Assembly (NCBI GenBank): GCA_020633435.1
Contig: JACKDP010000003.1
Span: 186,001 to 250,000 of the forward strand
Direction: 5' to 3'
From: Myxococcales bacterium
GTDB taxonomy: Bacteria; Myxococcota_A; Bradymonadia; UBA7976; UBA1532
Length of the DNA: 64,000 nt
Shown here: in pieces, positions 1 through 11,524 of the stretch
Position numbering within the stretch: position 1 is the first letter of the stretch
How the letters are laid out: every line of letters begins with the position of its first letter
The notes under the pieces: generated by a model
What the model saw: the letters and a program-made list of their open reading frames with translations, nothing else
Told to the model about the DNA's origin: nothing
Database searches by the model: none
Program-made: the position numbers and the translations under genes

Positions 1-22
1 GCAACCGCGGCGAGGCGCCCGC

Positions 23-1384
23 GTGGGAAACGCGACGCGCCCGACCACCCCTGGTACCGTGGTCGCCATGTGGCTCAACCTGCGCGACCGCCTCGACGCC
101 CTCTACGCCCACGCCGAGGCGTCTGGCCATGGCCTCCGGCGGCGCCTGTTCGGCTCGCTGCGGCTGGTCATCGACATCTGCCGCCAGCTCGTCATCGACC
201 AGTCCCTCACGGCCGCGGCGGCCCTCGCGTTCACGACGCTGCTGTCCCTGGTGCCGCTCTTCGCGGTCTCGTTCGCCATCTTCCGCGCGTTCATGCCCAG
301 CGAGGCCCTCACGCGGCAGATCGGGGACTGGATGCTCGGCACGCTGCTCGCCGACAGCGTGTCGGAGGTGACGCGGACGCTGCAGGACATCCTGGAGCGC
401 GCCCGGGGCGGGGCCATCGGCCTGTTCGGCTTCCTGTTCCTGCTCGTCACCTCGCTCTCGCTCTTCATGTCGGTCGAGAAGAGCTTCAACCGCATCTGGC
501 GGGTCTCGGCGAGCCGGCCGCTCTATGTGCGGCTGACGTCGTTCTATGCGGTCATCACGCTGTCGCCGGCGCTGGTGGCGGTGGGCTTCTTCGTCGATGG
601 CTGGGTCAAGACGCGGCTGACGGTGGGGGCCGGCCTGCTGTCGGCGGTGGCCCCATGGATCCTGCAGGTCGTGGCGATGGGGCTGATGTACAAGCTGCTG
701 CCCCATGTGCGGGTGCGGTGGCGCGCGGCCCTGGCCGGCAGCATCGCGGCGGCCATCGGGCTGGCCATCATGCAGACGGGCTTCGACTTCTACGTGCACC
801 AGGTCTTCTCCGGCTCGGCGGCCTCGCAGCTCTACGGCTCGCTCTCCCTCATCCCCATTTTCTTCCTGTGGATGTACCTGCTGTGGATCATCGTGCTGGC
901 GGGGGCCGAGGTGGCCTACATCGCCCAGCACCACCAGGATCTGTCAGCGGCCGTCCTGGCCCGCCGCGGTCGGCGGCTGGGCTCCGTGCCGCCGCCGCCC
1001 TCGGGCTACCTGCTCGCGCGCCTGTTCTTCGAGATCGCCAGCCACTTCCGCAGCCATGGCGGGGGCCTGACGGCCCGGTCCCTGGCCGATCGCCTGCAGA
1101 TCGAGCTGGACGAGGTGGTGCCGGCCCTCGCGCTCTTGAAGGAGGGTGGCACGCTGCTGATGGCCGAGGGGCCGGAGGGCGAGCAGGCCGTGCCGGCGCT
1201 GCCCCTGGACCGCATCTCGCTGGCCCGCCTGGTAGAGCTGGGGGACAAGGACGGCTACACCCCGGGGGAGCTGCCGGGCGCCGGCGCCCAGCGGCTCGAG
1301 CAGGCCATGGTGGCCGCCCGTCAGGCAGCCAGCGCGGCCCTCACCCTGACCGTCGAGGATCTGTTCGCCGAGCAGAAGCCCTGA
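23..1384 (+). CDS. YihY/BrkB family inner-membrane protein
   Basis: Polytopic membrane protein of the YihY (formerly RNase BN/BrkB) family, whose function is not settled. About six hydrophobic segments lie between residues 55 and 300, including the family-typical stretch AAALAFTTLLSLVPLFA early on and LYGSLSLIPIFFLWMYLLW near the end. After residue 320 the protein becomes soluble and resembles a small winged-helix tail (LTARSLADRL, ALLKEGG), a common C-terminal addition in proteobacterial members. The start shown is a GTG with a weak cgagg upstream. An in-frame ATG at 68 is an equally good start and would give 438 residues. It converges on the lipoprotein gene ending at 1388, with only 3 bases between them. 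Confidence 0.88.
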   Translation: MGNATRPTTPGTVVAMWLNLRDRLDALYAHAEASGHGLRRRLFGSLRLVIDICRQLVIDQSLTAAAALAFTTLLSLVPLFAVSFAIFRAFMPSEALTRQIGDWMLGTLLADSVSEVTRTLQDILERARGGAIGLFGFLFLLVTSLSLFMSVEKSFNRIWRVSASRPLYVRLTSFYAVITLSPALVAVGFFVDGWVKTRLTVGAGLLSAVAPWILQVVAMGLMYKLLPHVRVRWRAALAGSIAAAIGLAIMQTGFDFYVHQVFSGSAASQLYGSLSLIPIFFLWMYLLWIIVLAGAEVAYIAQHHQDLSAAVLARRGRRLGSVPPPPSGYLLARLFFEIASHFRSHGGGLTARSLADRLQIELDEVVPALALLKEGGTLLMAEGPEGEQAVPALPLDRISLARLVELGDKDGYTPGELPGAGAQRLEQAMVAARQAASAALTLTVEDLFAEQKP

Positions 1385-1387
1385 GAA

Positions 1388-2038
1388 CTACTCGACAATC
1401 CAGTCACAAGCCTTCTTGACGGGCTTGCCCTCTTTGTCCATCTCGGGCGGCGGCATCTTGTCGAGCGGCACCACCTCCATCAGGCGGGTGACCTCGTCCT
1501 TGCACTCGGCCTTCTTCACCTTCTCGTGGCACTTGAGCTTCACGACCTCGGCGCGGCCGCGGACCTGGATGCCATAGGTGGCGGTCACCTCGTACTGGCC
1601 CACGGGCAGCGACCAGAAGGTGAAGACGTCCTGCCAGCTCCCATCGGGGACCTCGCGGGCCAGGTGGATGTACGTCTCCTTGCCCGTCTCGACGTGCTTC
1701 GCGATGAGGGTGCCGATGGCCTCGGGGGTGTTCTTGAAGAGGGGGCAGATGCGTGCCTCCAGGCGGCCCTCGCCGGGCTTCGTCTCGCGCTTCGCGGCCT
1801 CCTTGCGGGCCCGCTCCTCCGCCTCGGCCTTCGCCTTCGCGGCCTGATCGGCCTTGGAGCGCTCCCCCTTCACGCAGGTGCCGTTGCCGTCCGTGATCTG
1901 ACAGACAAAGCCCTCGGCGCAGGCGTCGTCCGACTTGCAGCTCGCCTTCAGGAACTTGCTGGCGGGGTCCTCCTTGGAGCCATTGCCGCACGCGGCGAGG
2001 CAGAGAGCGAAGACGGCGAAGGGCAGCATACGTGCCAT
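1388..2038 (-). CDS. Lysine/glutamate-rich secreted lipoprotein
   Basis: Unrecognised 216-residue lipoprotein. It starts at an ATG with a short signal peptide ending in the lipobox CLAAC, so it is probably lipid-anchored in the envelope. A Cys-rich module follows (C-x5-C-x5-C-x8-C, around residues 34-57), then a charged Lys/Glu/Ala-rich helical linker (about 62-90), then a beta-rich C-terminal domain with four Cys residues. The C-terminal part (DGSWQDVFTFWSLPVGQYEV) reads like an Ig-fold domain. The same Cys module recurs in two other exported proteins in the window. It is divergent from the TSP3-repeat gene, with a 180-bp shared upstream region. No function can be assigned. Confidence 0.75.
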   Translation of the reverse strand: MARMLPFAVFALCLAACGNGSKEDPASKFLKASCKSDDACAEGFVCQITDGNGTCVKGERSKADQAAKAKAEAEERARKEAAKRETKPGEGRLEARICPLFKNTPEAIGTLIAKHVETGKETYIHLAREVPDGSWQDVFTFWSLPVGQYEVTATYGIQVRGRAEVVKLKCHEKVKKAECKDEVTRLMEVVPLDKMPPPEMDKEGKPVKKACDWIVE

Positions 2039-2140
2039 GGCGTGTTTCCTCGGGGGGTTGTTCGTGGCGCCACCGTAACCCGGGCGGCGCTCGGGGTGAA
2101 GCAGCCAGCCGCCCACACCACCGGAAAGGAAAGTGATGAT

Positions 2141-2169
2141 TTGCATCCGAAGGCAACCGCCGTGACAAT
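2141..2169 (+). promoter_or_regulatory. Possible promoter of the TSP3-repeat gene
   Basis: TTGCAT at 2141-2146 and GACAAT at 2164-2169 are separated by 17 bp. Transcription would begin near 2176, giving a 43-base leader to the GTG at 2219. The match to the consensus is modest. It supports the downstream GTG over the ATG at 2168 as the real start. Confidence 0.3.
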
Positions 2170-2218
2170 GCACGGCGTTGGCGGGTGCGGGCCCGCCGGA
2201 ACGGGGGAGAGGATTACC

Positions 2219-5827
<3,609 letters not shown>

Positions 5828-5873
5828 TCCGGGGCCTTGCCCCCGGGCGCCGCCCGCGTCATCCTGACGCGTC

Positions 5874-6545
5874 ATGCGGCGCCTCTCCCTCATCCTCCTC
5901 CTCCCCGTCCTCCTCCTGGCGTGTGAGCGCGCCCCGGCCTCGGCCGGCGAGGAGGGCGGACCGCACCCGCCCGAGAGCCCCCAGGCCCTCCGCGACGCCC
6001 TCCAGGCCGACGTGCAGAAGCTCGTCGAGACGCGGGATCCGGCCGTGGCGACGGCCGCCCTCTCGCGCTACCTGCTGACCGAGGCGGAGCTCAAGGAGCT
6101 GCTGGGCCCCGAGGCGGGGGCGCAGGTCTGGCCGGCCTACCGCGACGTGGTGGCGGCCGGCGTGAAGAACGAGGCCGGCGCCGTGCTCCTGCGCGAGGTG
6201 GTGGAGAACGGCCGCTCCGAGGTCTGGGTGGAGGCCATCGGCCCCGCGTGGCCCGGGCGCACGACCCGCGGCGACCAGGCCTACCTGGACGCGATGAAGG
6301 TGAAGCGGCCCCTGTACACCATCCGCCTGCAGAAGCCCGGGGAGACGCTGGGCGTCCGCCTCAACGGCTTCGTCTACCTGGATGGCCACTGGAAGGCGCT
6401 GCTGAAGGCCTACGACCACCTGGGGGGAGCGGACGAGGACGCCGCGCCCGAGAGCGCCGCGGCCCCCGAGAGCGCGGCCCCCGAGAGCGCGGCCCCCGAG
6501 AGCGCGGCCCCCGAGAGCGCTGCCCCCGAGAGCGCCGCCCCCTGA
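5874..6545 (+). CDS. Lipoprotein with C-terminal AAPES tandem repeats
   Basis: Unrecognised 223-residue lipoprotein. The signal peptide ends in LLLAC, a good lipobox. The soluble part (about 25-180) is mixed alpha/beta and ends with a domain reading RLNGFVYLDGHWKALLKAYDH; it does not match a family I know. The last 33 residues are six copies of AAPES, a low-complexity tail that probably spans the wall or periplasm. It lies 46 bp behind the TSP3-repeat gene on the same strand and may be co-transcribed. It converges on queF. Confidence 0.75.
   Translation: MRRLSLILLLPVLLLACERAPASAGEEGGPHPPESPQALRDALQADVQKLVETRDPAVATAALSRYLLTEAELKELLGPEAGAQVWPAYRDVVAAGVKNEAGAVLLREVVENGRSEVWVEAIGPAWPGRTTRGDQAYLDAMKVKRPLYTIRLQKPGETLGVRLNGFVYLDGHWKALLKAYDHLGGADEDAAPESAAAPESAAPESAAPESAAPESAAPESAAP
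6441..6542 (+). repeat. 15-bp coding tandem repeat (AAPES)
   Basis: Six copies of a 15-bp unit, mostly GCGGCCCCCGAGAGC, at the 3' end of the lipoprotein gene. One extra Ala codon sits after the first copy. Copies 2-5 are identical, so copy number may vary between strains by slippage. Confidence 0.85.
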
Positions 6546-6560
6546 GGCCGGCGGGCGGGC

Positions 6561-6914
6561 TCAGCTCTCGTGCCGCGCCGTCACCACCGTCCGGATGCCG
6601 CCGCGCACCATGAAGTCCCCCTCCACCTCCAGGCGGCGGGGGGCCAGCAACGTCACCAGGTCGTCGAGGATGCGGTTCGTCACCGCCTCGTGGAAGTGCC
6701 CCTCGTCGCGGAAGCTCCAGAGGTAGAGCTTCAGGGACTTGAGCTCCACGCAGCGCTCGTCGGGCACATAGCGGATGCGGAACGTGGCGAAGTCAGGCTG
6801 GCCCGTCATCGGGCACAGGCACGTAAACTCCGGACATTCGAAGAAGATCTCGTAGGACCGGCCCGGCCGGGGGTTGGGGAAGGAGCCGAGCTCCTTGCTG
6901 GGGGTGGTCGACAT
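6561..6914 (-). CDS. queF: NADPH-dependent 7-cyano-7-deazaguanine reductase (preQ0 reductase), short type
   Basis: Cytosolic enzyme that reduces the nitrile of preQ0 to the amine of preQ1 in queuosine synthesis. At 117 residues it is the short, single-domain (YkvM-like) class. Visible signatures are EFTCLCPMTGQPDF, with the nucleophile Cys34 and Asp41, the stretch ELKSLKLYLWSFRDEGHFHE, and the closing FMVRGGIRT. The ATG at 6914 is preceded by GGAG five bases upstream. An in-frame GTG two codons earlier would sit on top of that site. The other queuosine genes (queC, queD, queE, tgt) are not in the window. A separate queuosine-salvage homologue lies at 59337-60287. Confidence 0.95.
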   Translation of the reverse strand: MSTTPSKELGSFPNPRPGRSYEIFFECPEFTCLCPMTGQPDFATFRIRYVPDERCVELKSLKLYLWSFRDEGHFHEAVTNRILDDLVTLLAPRRLEVEGDFMVRGGIRTVVTARHES

Positions 6915-6938
6915 GGACACTCCACGGTCTGGTTGACG

Positions 6939-6953
6939 CGGGCATGATGCCCG
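6939..6953. promoter_or_regulatory. 15-bp perfect palindrome upstream of queF
   Basis: CGGGCATGATGCCCG is a perfect inverted repeat 25 bp upstream of the queF start. It could be a repressor operator or a leader hairpin. I see no preQ1 riboswitch signature next to it. Confidence 0.35.
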
Positions 6954-7013
6954 ACGAACACTGCCGGTGGCGATCGATTCGCGTCGTTCGCGTCATTGAA
7001 ACGGTCAGTCACC

Positions 7014-7052
7014 ATACGGCCGTATTTACCTGTTGGGAAGAACGGCTATAGT
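7014..7052 (+). promoter_or_regulatory. Promoter and palindromic operator of the YceI-like gene
   Basis: The perfect palindrome ATACGGCCGTAT (7014-7025) abuts a -35-like TTTACC (7025-7030). Sixteen bases later is a good -10, TATAGT (7047-7052). Transcription would start near 7059. A regulator bound at the palindrome would touch the -35 element, or it could act on the divergent queF promoter. Confidence 0.5.
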
Positions 7053-7124
7053 GCCGGTGGTTGCCAACGAGGGAGCAGACAGGTCATTGCCTCCCTCCAC
7101 CCAAGACCAGGAGCCCATCGAATC

Positions 7125-7682
7125 ATGAAGTACCTCCTCAGCCTTGTCGCTGCTGCTGCCCTCTCCTTCGGCGGTGCCGCCTTCGCGGCCGACTGGAAGA
7201 TCGACGGGGCCCACGCCGCGGCCGTGTTCCAGGTCAACCACCTGGGCGTCAGCACCACCCATGGGCGCTTCAACCGCATCGAGGGCACCATCACCACCGG
7301 TGACGCCTTCAAGGTGAGCGTCGACATCGACGCCGAGAGCATCGACACCGCCAACGAGAAGCGCGACCAGCACCTGCGCGGCCCCGACTTCTTCGACACC
7401 AAGCAGTTCCCCAAGCTGACCTTCAAGAGCACCGCCGCCACCAAGGCCAGCGACACCACCTGGGACGTGACGGGCGACCTCACCATCCACGGCGTGACCA
7501 AGAGCATCACCATCAAGGTCACCAAGGTCGGCGAGGGCAAGGACCCCTGGGGCGGCACCCGCATCGGCTTCGACACCGAGTTCGTGATCAAGCGCGCCGA
7601 CTTCGGCATGAACTTCATGCCCGGCGGCATCGGCGAGGACATCAAGATCGCCGTGAGCCTCGAGGGCATCCAGCAGAACTGA
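7125..7682 (+). CDS. YceI family periplasmic protein
   Basis: A 185-residue exported lipocalin-like protein. The YceI fold is a beta barrel that binds a long isoprenoid or amphiphile in its core. Residues 1-21 form a signal peptide cleaved after AAFA. The mature protein opens with the family hallmark WKIDGAHAAAVFQVNHLGVS, followed by GRFNRIEGTI, SIDTANEKRDQHLRGPDFFD and FPKLTFKST, and later the DLTIHGVTKSI strand. The ATG has AGGAG 12 bases upstream. The gene stands alone, divergent from queF, with a recognisable promoter. The substrate and physiological role are not known. Confidence 0.93.
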   Translation: MKYLLSLVAAAALSFGGAAFAADWKIDGAHAAAVFQVNHLGVSTTHGRFNRIEGTITTGDAFKVSVDIDAESIDTANEKRDQHLRGPDFFDTKQFPKLTFKSTAATKASDTTWDVTGDLTIHGVTKSITIKVTKVGEGKDPWGGTRIGFDTEFVIKRADFGMNFMPGGIGEDIKIAVSLEGIQQN

Positions 7683-7695
7683 TCGCGGCGGCGAC

Positions 7696-7715
7696 CCGGC
7701 CGGCACGCTGGCCGG
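7696..7715 (+). terminator. Possible terminator hairpin after the YceI-like gene
   Basis: CCGGCC (7696-7701) and GGCCGG (7710-7715) form a 6-bp stem with an 8-base loop, 14 bp after the stop codon. No T-run follows, so this is weak. The rest of 7683-7906 is extremely C-rich and shows no gene. Confidence 0.25.
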
Positions 7716-7906
7716 TCCCCCCGCGGTGCGCCCCCTCGCCGCCGGCCCCCCGGCGGCCCCGACCGCCCACCCGCGGTCGACCCATCTCGGCAGCGGACGC
7801 CGCGTGCGCCCGCCGCCCGCGCCGGCCCCCCGGCGCCCCCGGGGCGCACCCCGCCCCGTCGGATCACCCAGAGCCCGCCGCGGCCACCGCCGGGCGTGGA
7901 GGCACC

Positions 7907-8833
7907 ATGGACGCAGCCACCCGCGTACAGATCGCCGGCCTCATCTACACGGCCGTGCTCCCCACCGCCGCCGTGGCCGTGACGAGCCTCGTCGGCCGCC
8001 GCCTGCGCCCGTCCGCGGCGCAGAGCGGCGTGCTCCTGGGCGTCGCGGTGCTCGCCGGCGCCCTCACCGCCTGGCTCGGCATCGCGGGCCTGCCGGACCT
8101 GAGCGACGCCAAGCACCAGGCCGTCCTCGCGGGCCTGCTCGCCGCGGCCCTGGGCCTGGCCCTCGACGTCCTGCCCCCGCTGCGCGGCCGCACCGTCGCC
8201 GTGGCCATCGTCGGCGCCCTGGCCCTCGCCTTCGGCCTCTGGCGGACGTCCGCCCCCCTCCAGGGCATCTGGAAGGACGGCGTCGCCGTGGCCCTCGCCA
8301 GCCAGGCCTGGGTCCTCGACGCGGGCGTCATCGGCCTGGTGGCCTGGCTGCTCGTCGACCATGCCGCCCGCCGCGTGTCCACCCCGGCCGCCCTCGGCCC
8401 CCTGGCCCTCGCCTGCGCCGGCGCCGCGGGCGTGTCCGTCCTGAGCCACTCGGCCCTCGTCGGCCAGCTCTTCGGCGGCCTGGGCCTGGCCACTGGCGTC
8501 GCGGCCCTGCTGGGCTGGTGGAAGCCCGACCTGCGCCCCGGCCACGGCGTCGTCGCCGTGGTGATGGCCATGTTCACCACCCTGCTCGTCTATGCCCACC
8601 TGTCCACGGACTCGCCCCGGGTGGCCTCGACGCTGCTGCTGCTCGCGCCCACCCTCGGCATCAGCGCCCTGCTCGGCAAGCGCACCCTGGTGGGCGTCCT
8701 CATCGCCGGCGCCCTGACGGCCATCCCGGTGGCCGCCGCCGTCAAGCTGACCCACGCCCGCTTCGCCGACGACGCCCCCGCTGACGGCGGCGGGTCCACC
8801 GAGCCCGACTACGGCAGCCTGGGCAACTACTGA
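7907..8833 (+). CDS. Uncharacterised multi-spanning membrane protein
   Basis: A 308-residue very hydrophobic protein with roughly nine predicted membrane helices spaced along residues 10-285. It ends in a soluble acidic tail rich in Asp, Gly and Ser. I do not recognise a family; there is no conserved charged motif of a known transporter class. The ATG is preceded by GGAGG-like sequence (gtggaggcacc). It is isolated: 224 bp from the YceI-like gene upstream, and followed within 70 bp by the insertion sequence. Coding is supported by strong third-position G/C and a continuous helix pattern. Confidence 0.7.
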   Translation: MDAATRVQIAGLIYTAVLPTAAVAVTSLVGRRLRPSAAQSGVLLGVAVLAGALTAWLGIAGLPDLSDAKHQAVLAGLLAAALGLALDVLPPLRGRTVAVAIVGALALAFGLWRTSAPLQGIWKDGVAVALASQAWVLDAGVIGLVAWLLVDHAARRVSTPAALGPLALACAGAAGVSVLSHSALVGQLFGGLGLATGVAALLGWWKPDLRPGHGVVAVVMAMFTTLLVYAHLSTDSPRVASTLLLLAPTLGISALLGKRTLVGVLIAGALTAIPVAAAVKLTHARFADDAPADGGGSTEPDYGSLGNY

Positions 8834-8896
8834 CGCCCGGCCGACGCCCGGCCGGCTCCGGCCCCCCGCCAGCTCACCCGCCCGCCCGCCGCCCCG

Positions 8897-8900
8897 CTAG
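8897..8900. repeat. Left CTAG target duplication of the insertion sequence
   Basis: CTAG directly precedes the left terminal inverted repeat and is matched by CTAG at 10122-10125. A 4-bp duplication of this kind is typical of IS5-group insertions. Confidence 0.75.
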
Positions 8901-10121
8901 CAGGCTGTTGAAATGAGCACGACGGGGATCGACATCGTGGCCTCCGCATGATCTAACGGATGCATGCGAGGACGAGCCAAGAAGCAGCCATCGATGTTGG
9001 CCTTGATCTCGGTCGCCGACCGGATCCCGCCCGACCATCCGTTGCGCCCGATCAAGGCGCTGGCCGACCAGGCGCTTGCCGCCATGACGGACGCGTTTGA
9101 CGTCATGTACGCGGAGAATGGCCGGGTGTCGGTCCCGCCGGAGCGGCTGCTCCTCAGCCAGCTCCTCATGGCGCTGTTCAGCGTCCGCAGTGAGCGGCAG
9201 TTCTGCGAGCAGCTTCAGTACAACCTCCTGTTCCGGTGGTTCCTCGACCTCGACCTGATGGAGCCGACCTTCGATCACAGCACCTTCTCGAAGAACCGCG
9301 AGAGGTTGCTTGAGCACGAGGCGGCGACTCGCTTTCTGGTCGAGGTCGTGAACCAGGCGAGGCAGCGAGGCCTGTTGAGCGGGGAGCACTTCTCGGTCGA
9401 CGGCACGCTCATCCAGGCCTGGGCGTCGATGAAGTCCTTCCGGCGCAAGGACGACGACAGCGATGGCGACTCGAACGGCTGGGGCGACTTCCGCGGGGAG
9501 AAGCGCAGCAACGAGACGCACGAGTCGAAGACCGATCCCGAAGCGAAGCTGATGCGGAAGGGCAACGGGCACGAAGCGAAGCTACGATATGCGGCGCACG
9601 CCCTGATGGAGAACGCGAACGGGCTGGTGGTGGCCTTCGCGGTCACCGAGGCCAACGGCCGATGCGAGCGCGAGGCGGGTATCGAGTTGCTCGACCAGGT
9701 CGAACGCCCCAAGAGCCGTCGCCTGACCCTGGGAGCTGACCGCGGCTACGACACGAAGGCCTTCATCGCGCAGTGCCGGGAGCGGCGGGTGACGCCCCAT
9801 GTGGCGCAGAACACCTCAGGCCGCCGGTCGGCCATCGATGGACGGACAACTCGGCACCCGGGCTACGCGGTCAGCCAGCGGATCAGGCGACGAATCGAAG
9901 AGGTCTTTGGGTGGATGAAGACGACCGCGGGCTTCAGCAGGACCCGGTTCAAGGGCCGCCGAAAAACGGCGTTCGCCGGGACCCTCATCGTGGCTGCCTA
10001 CAATCTGCTTCGCATCTCCCGTCTCAGCCCAGCATGAGTCTGGGGTAGGGGCAGGTGCGACATGATTGCTGGCCGGAGGCATGAGCGCCACAAGCCCGCT
10101 GACCTCTACTTCAACAGCCTG
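8901..10121 (+). mobile_element. IS5-type insertion sequence, complete, 1221 bp
   Basis: Terminal inverted repeats begin CAGGCTGTTGAA at 8901 and, on the opposite strand, at 10121. They match perfectly for 12 bp and then imperfectly. Both ends are flanked by CTAG. One full-length transposase gene occupies most of the element, so it may be active. The GC content and codon use are visibly less extreme than in the neighbours, which fits recent arrival. The right end sits on the radA stop codon. Confidence 0.9.
8964..10037 (+). CDS. IS5 family transposase
   Basis: A 357-residue DDE transposase that cuts and joins the ends of its element. The N-terminal third has the DUF772/InsH-like features HPLRPIKALADQAL, RSERQFCEQLQYNLLFRWF and FDHSTFSKNRERLL. 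The catalytic triad is readable: Asp in FSVDGTLIQAWAS, Asp in GADRGYDTKAF, and Glu in RIRRRIEEVFGWMK. The motif HVAQNTSGRRSAIDGRTTRH near the end is typical of this IS5 subgroup. The gene is intact, with no frameshift. The start at ATG 8964 gives the usual family length. Confidence 0.95.
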   Translation: MRGRAKKQPSMLALISVADRIPPDHPLRPIKALADQALAAMTDAFDVMYAENGRVSVPPERLLLSQLLMALFSVRSERQFCEQLQYNLLFRWFLDLDLMEPTFDHSTFSKNRERLLEHEAATRFLVEVVNQARQRGLLSGEHFSVDGTLIQAWASMKSFRRKDDDSDGDSNGWGDFRGEKRSNETHESKTDPEAKLMRKGNGHEAKLRYAAHALMENANGLVVAFAVTEANGRCEREAGIELLDQVERPKSRRLTLGADRGYDTKAFIAQCRERRVTPHVAQNTSGRRSAIDGRTTRHPGYAVSQRIRRRIEEVFGWMKTTAGFSRTRFKGRRKTAFAGTLIVAAYNLLRISRLSPA

Positions 10122-10125
10122 CTAG
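10122..10125. repeat. Right CTAG target duplication, overlapping the radA stop codon
   Basis: On the minus strand these four bases are the last base of the final Phe codon of radA plus its TAG stop. The insertion therefore regenerated the stop codon. Confidence 0.75.
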
Positions 10126-11483
10126 AAGAGCGCCTCCAGCGCCTGCTCCACCCGGCTCACCGGCACCAGCGTCACCGACTCCGGCGCCTCCAGGCCCTCC
10201 CGGTTCCCCGCCGGCAGGATGACGCGCGTGAAGCCGAGCTGCCGGGCCTCCGCCACCCGCGCCACGGCCCCCGTCACGGCCCGCACCTCGCCCCCCAGGC
10301 CCACCTCGCCGAACAGGATCGTCTGGGCGTCGACGACGCGGTCCAGGTGGCTGGACGCCAGCGCCGCCACCACCGCCAGGTCGGCCGCGGGCTCGTCCAG
10401 GCGCATGCCCCCCGCCGCGTTCACGAAGACGTCGGAGGCCCCGATGTCGAGGCCCGTCTTCTTCTCCAGCACCGCCAGCAGCAGGGCCACGCGCCCGGAG
10501 TCCACGCCGATGGCCGTGCGCCGCGGGTTGCCGTGGCTGGTGGGCGAGACGAGGGCCTGCACCTCGACCAGCAGCGGGCGCGTGCCCTCGAAGCTGGCCA
10601 CCACCACCGAGCCCGAGGCCCCCGCGGCCCGCTCGGCCAGGAAGAGCGCCGACGGGTTCGTCACCTCCTCGAGCCCCGCCCCCTTCATCTCGAACGCCCC
10701 GATCTCGTCGGTGCTGCCGAAGCGGTTCTTGACCGCCCGGAGCAGCCGGAACGGGTGCCCCCGCTGCCCCTCGAAGTACAGCACCGCGTCCACCATGTGC
10801 TCCAGGACACGGGGGCCCGCGATGGCCCCGTCCTTGGTGACGTGGCCGACCAGAAACGTCGCGATTTCGCGACCTTTCGCGAGCGCCATCAGGCGCGCCG
10901 TCACCGCCCGGAGCTGCCCCACGCTGCCCGGCCCCGTGCTCAGCTCGGTGGTGTGCAGCGTCTGCACCGAGTCGATGACCAGGAGCTGGGGCTTGAGGGC
11001 GTCCACCTGCTGCTCGACGCGCTCCAGCGCCGTCTCGGCCAGCAGCCACAGGTTCTCGGAGCGCGCCCCGATGCGGTCGGCCCGCATCCGCGTCTGCCGC
11101 GGCGACTCCTCGCCCGTCACGTAGAGCACCGTGGCCCCCAGGCCGGCGATGCGGTCGGCGGCCTGCAGCAGCAGCGTCGACTTCCCGATGCCCGGGTCGC
11201 CCCCGACCAGCGCCAGCACCCCCGGCACCACGCCGCCGCCGAGCACCCGGTCGAACTCGCTGAAGCCCGTGGGCCGCCGGGCCACGTCGGCGCCGGCCAC
11301 CTCGACCAGCCGCTGGGGCTTGCTGGCGGCGATGGCGCCGAAGGCCGCCCCGCCCGCCGGCGCCGGCACCTCGACCTCCTCGACCATCGAGCCCCAGGTG
11401 TTGCAGGCCACGCAGCGCCCCGTCCACTTCGGGCTCGGCTGCCCGCACTGCTGGCACACGAAGCGCGTCTTCGCCTTCGCCAT
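10122..11483 (-). CDS. radA: DNA repair protein RadA (Sms)
   Basis: A 453-residue cytosolic ATPase that promotes branch migration during homologous recombination. Domain order is canonical: a zinc finger (Cys10, Cys13, Cys24, Cys27); a RecA-like core with Walker A GDPGIGKST (95-103) and the RadA-specific KNRFGS motif (253-258); then a Lon-protease-like C-terminal domain (GLDIGASDVFVNAAGGMRL onward) without the Lon catalytic dyad. The length is normal and the ending VEQALEALF is family-typical. The stop codon coincides with the target duplication of the adjacent insertion sequence, yet the protein is intact. Upstream on the same strand are the secreted protein at 11525 and the kinase at 12220, so the three may form an operon. 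Confidence 0.97.
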   Translation of the reverse strand: MAKAKTRFVCQQCGQPSPKWTGRCVACNTWGSMVEEVEVPAPAGGAAFGAIAASKPQRLVEVAGADVARRPTGFSEFDRVLGGGVVPGVLALVGGDPGIGKSTLLLQAADRIAGLGATVLYVTGEESPRQTRMRADRIGARSENLWLLAETALERVEQQVDALKPQLLVIDSVQTLHTTELSTGPGSVGQLRAVTARLMALAKGREIATFLVGHVTKDGAIAGPRVLEHMVDAVLYFEGQRGHPFRLLRAVKNRFGSTDEIGAFEMKGAGLEEVTNPSALFLAERAAGASGSVVVASFEGTRPLLVEVQALVSPTSHGNPRRTAIGVDSGRVALLLAVLEKKTGLDIGASDVFVNAAGGMRLDEPAADLAVVAALASSHLDRVVDAQTILFGEVGLGGEVRAVTGAVARVAEARQLGFTRVILPAGNREGLEAPESVTLVPVSRVEQALEALF

Positions 11484-11524
11484 CTCGTCCTCGCTCGGCG
11501 GCGCCGCGCGCCCCGCGCTCGTCT

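Noticed and set aside
6915..7000. Looked for a preQ1 riboswitch in front of queF.
   Set aside because: No A-rich tail and hairpin arrangement of the known preQ1 classes is visible.
7046..8755. Long minus-strand open frame opposite the YceI-like and membrane-protein genes.
   Set aside because: It is composed of Gly/Ala/Arg/Gln runs caused by GC-rich codons of the real plus-strand genes.
8964..10037. Considered a broken transposase.
   Set aside because: The frame is full length, all three catalytic acids are present and both inverted repeats are intact.
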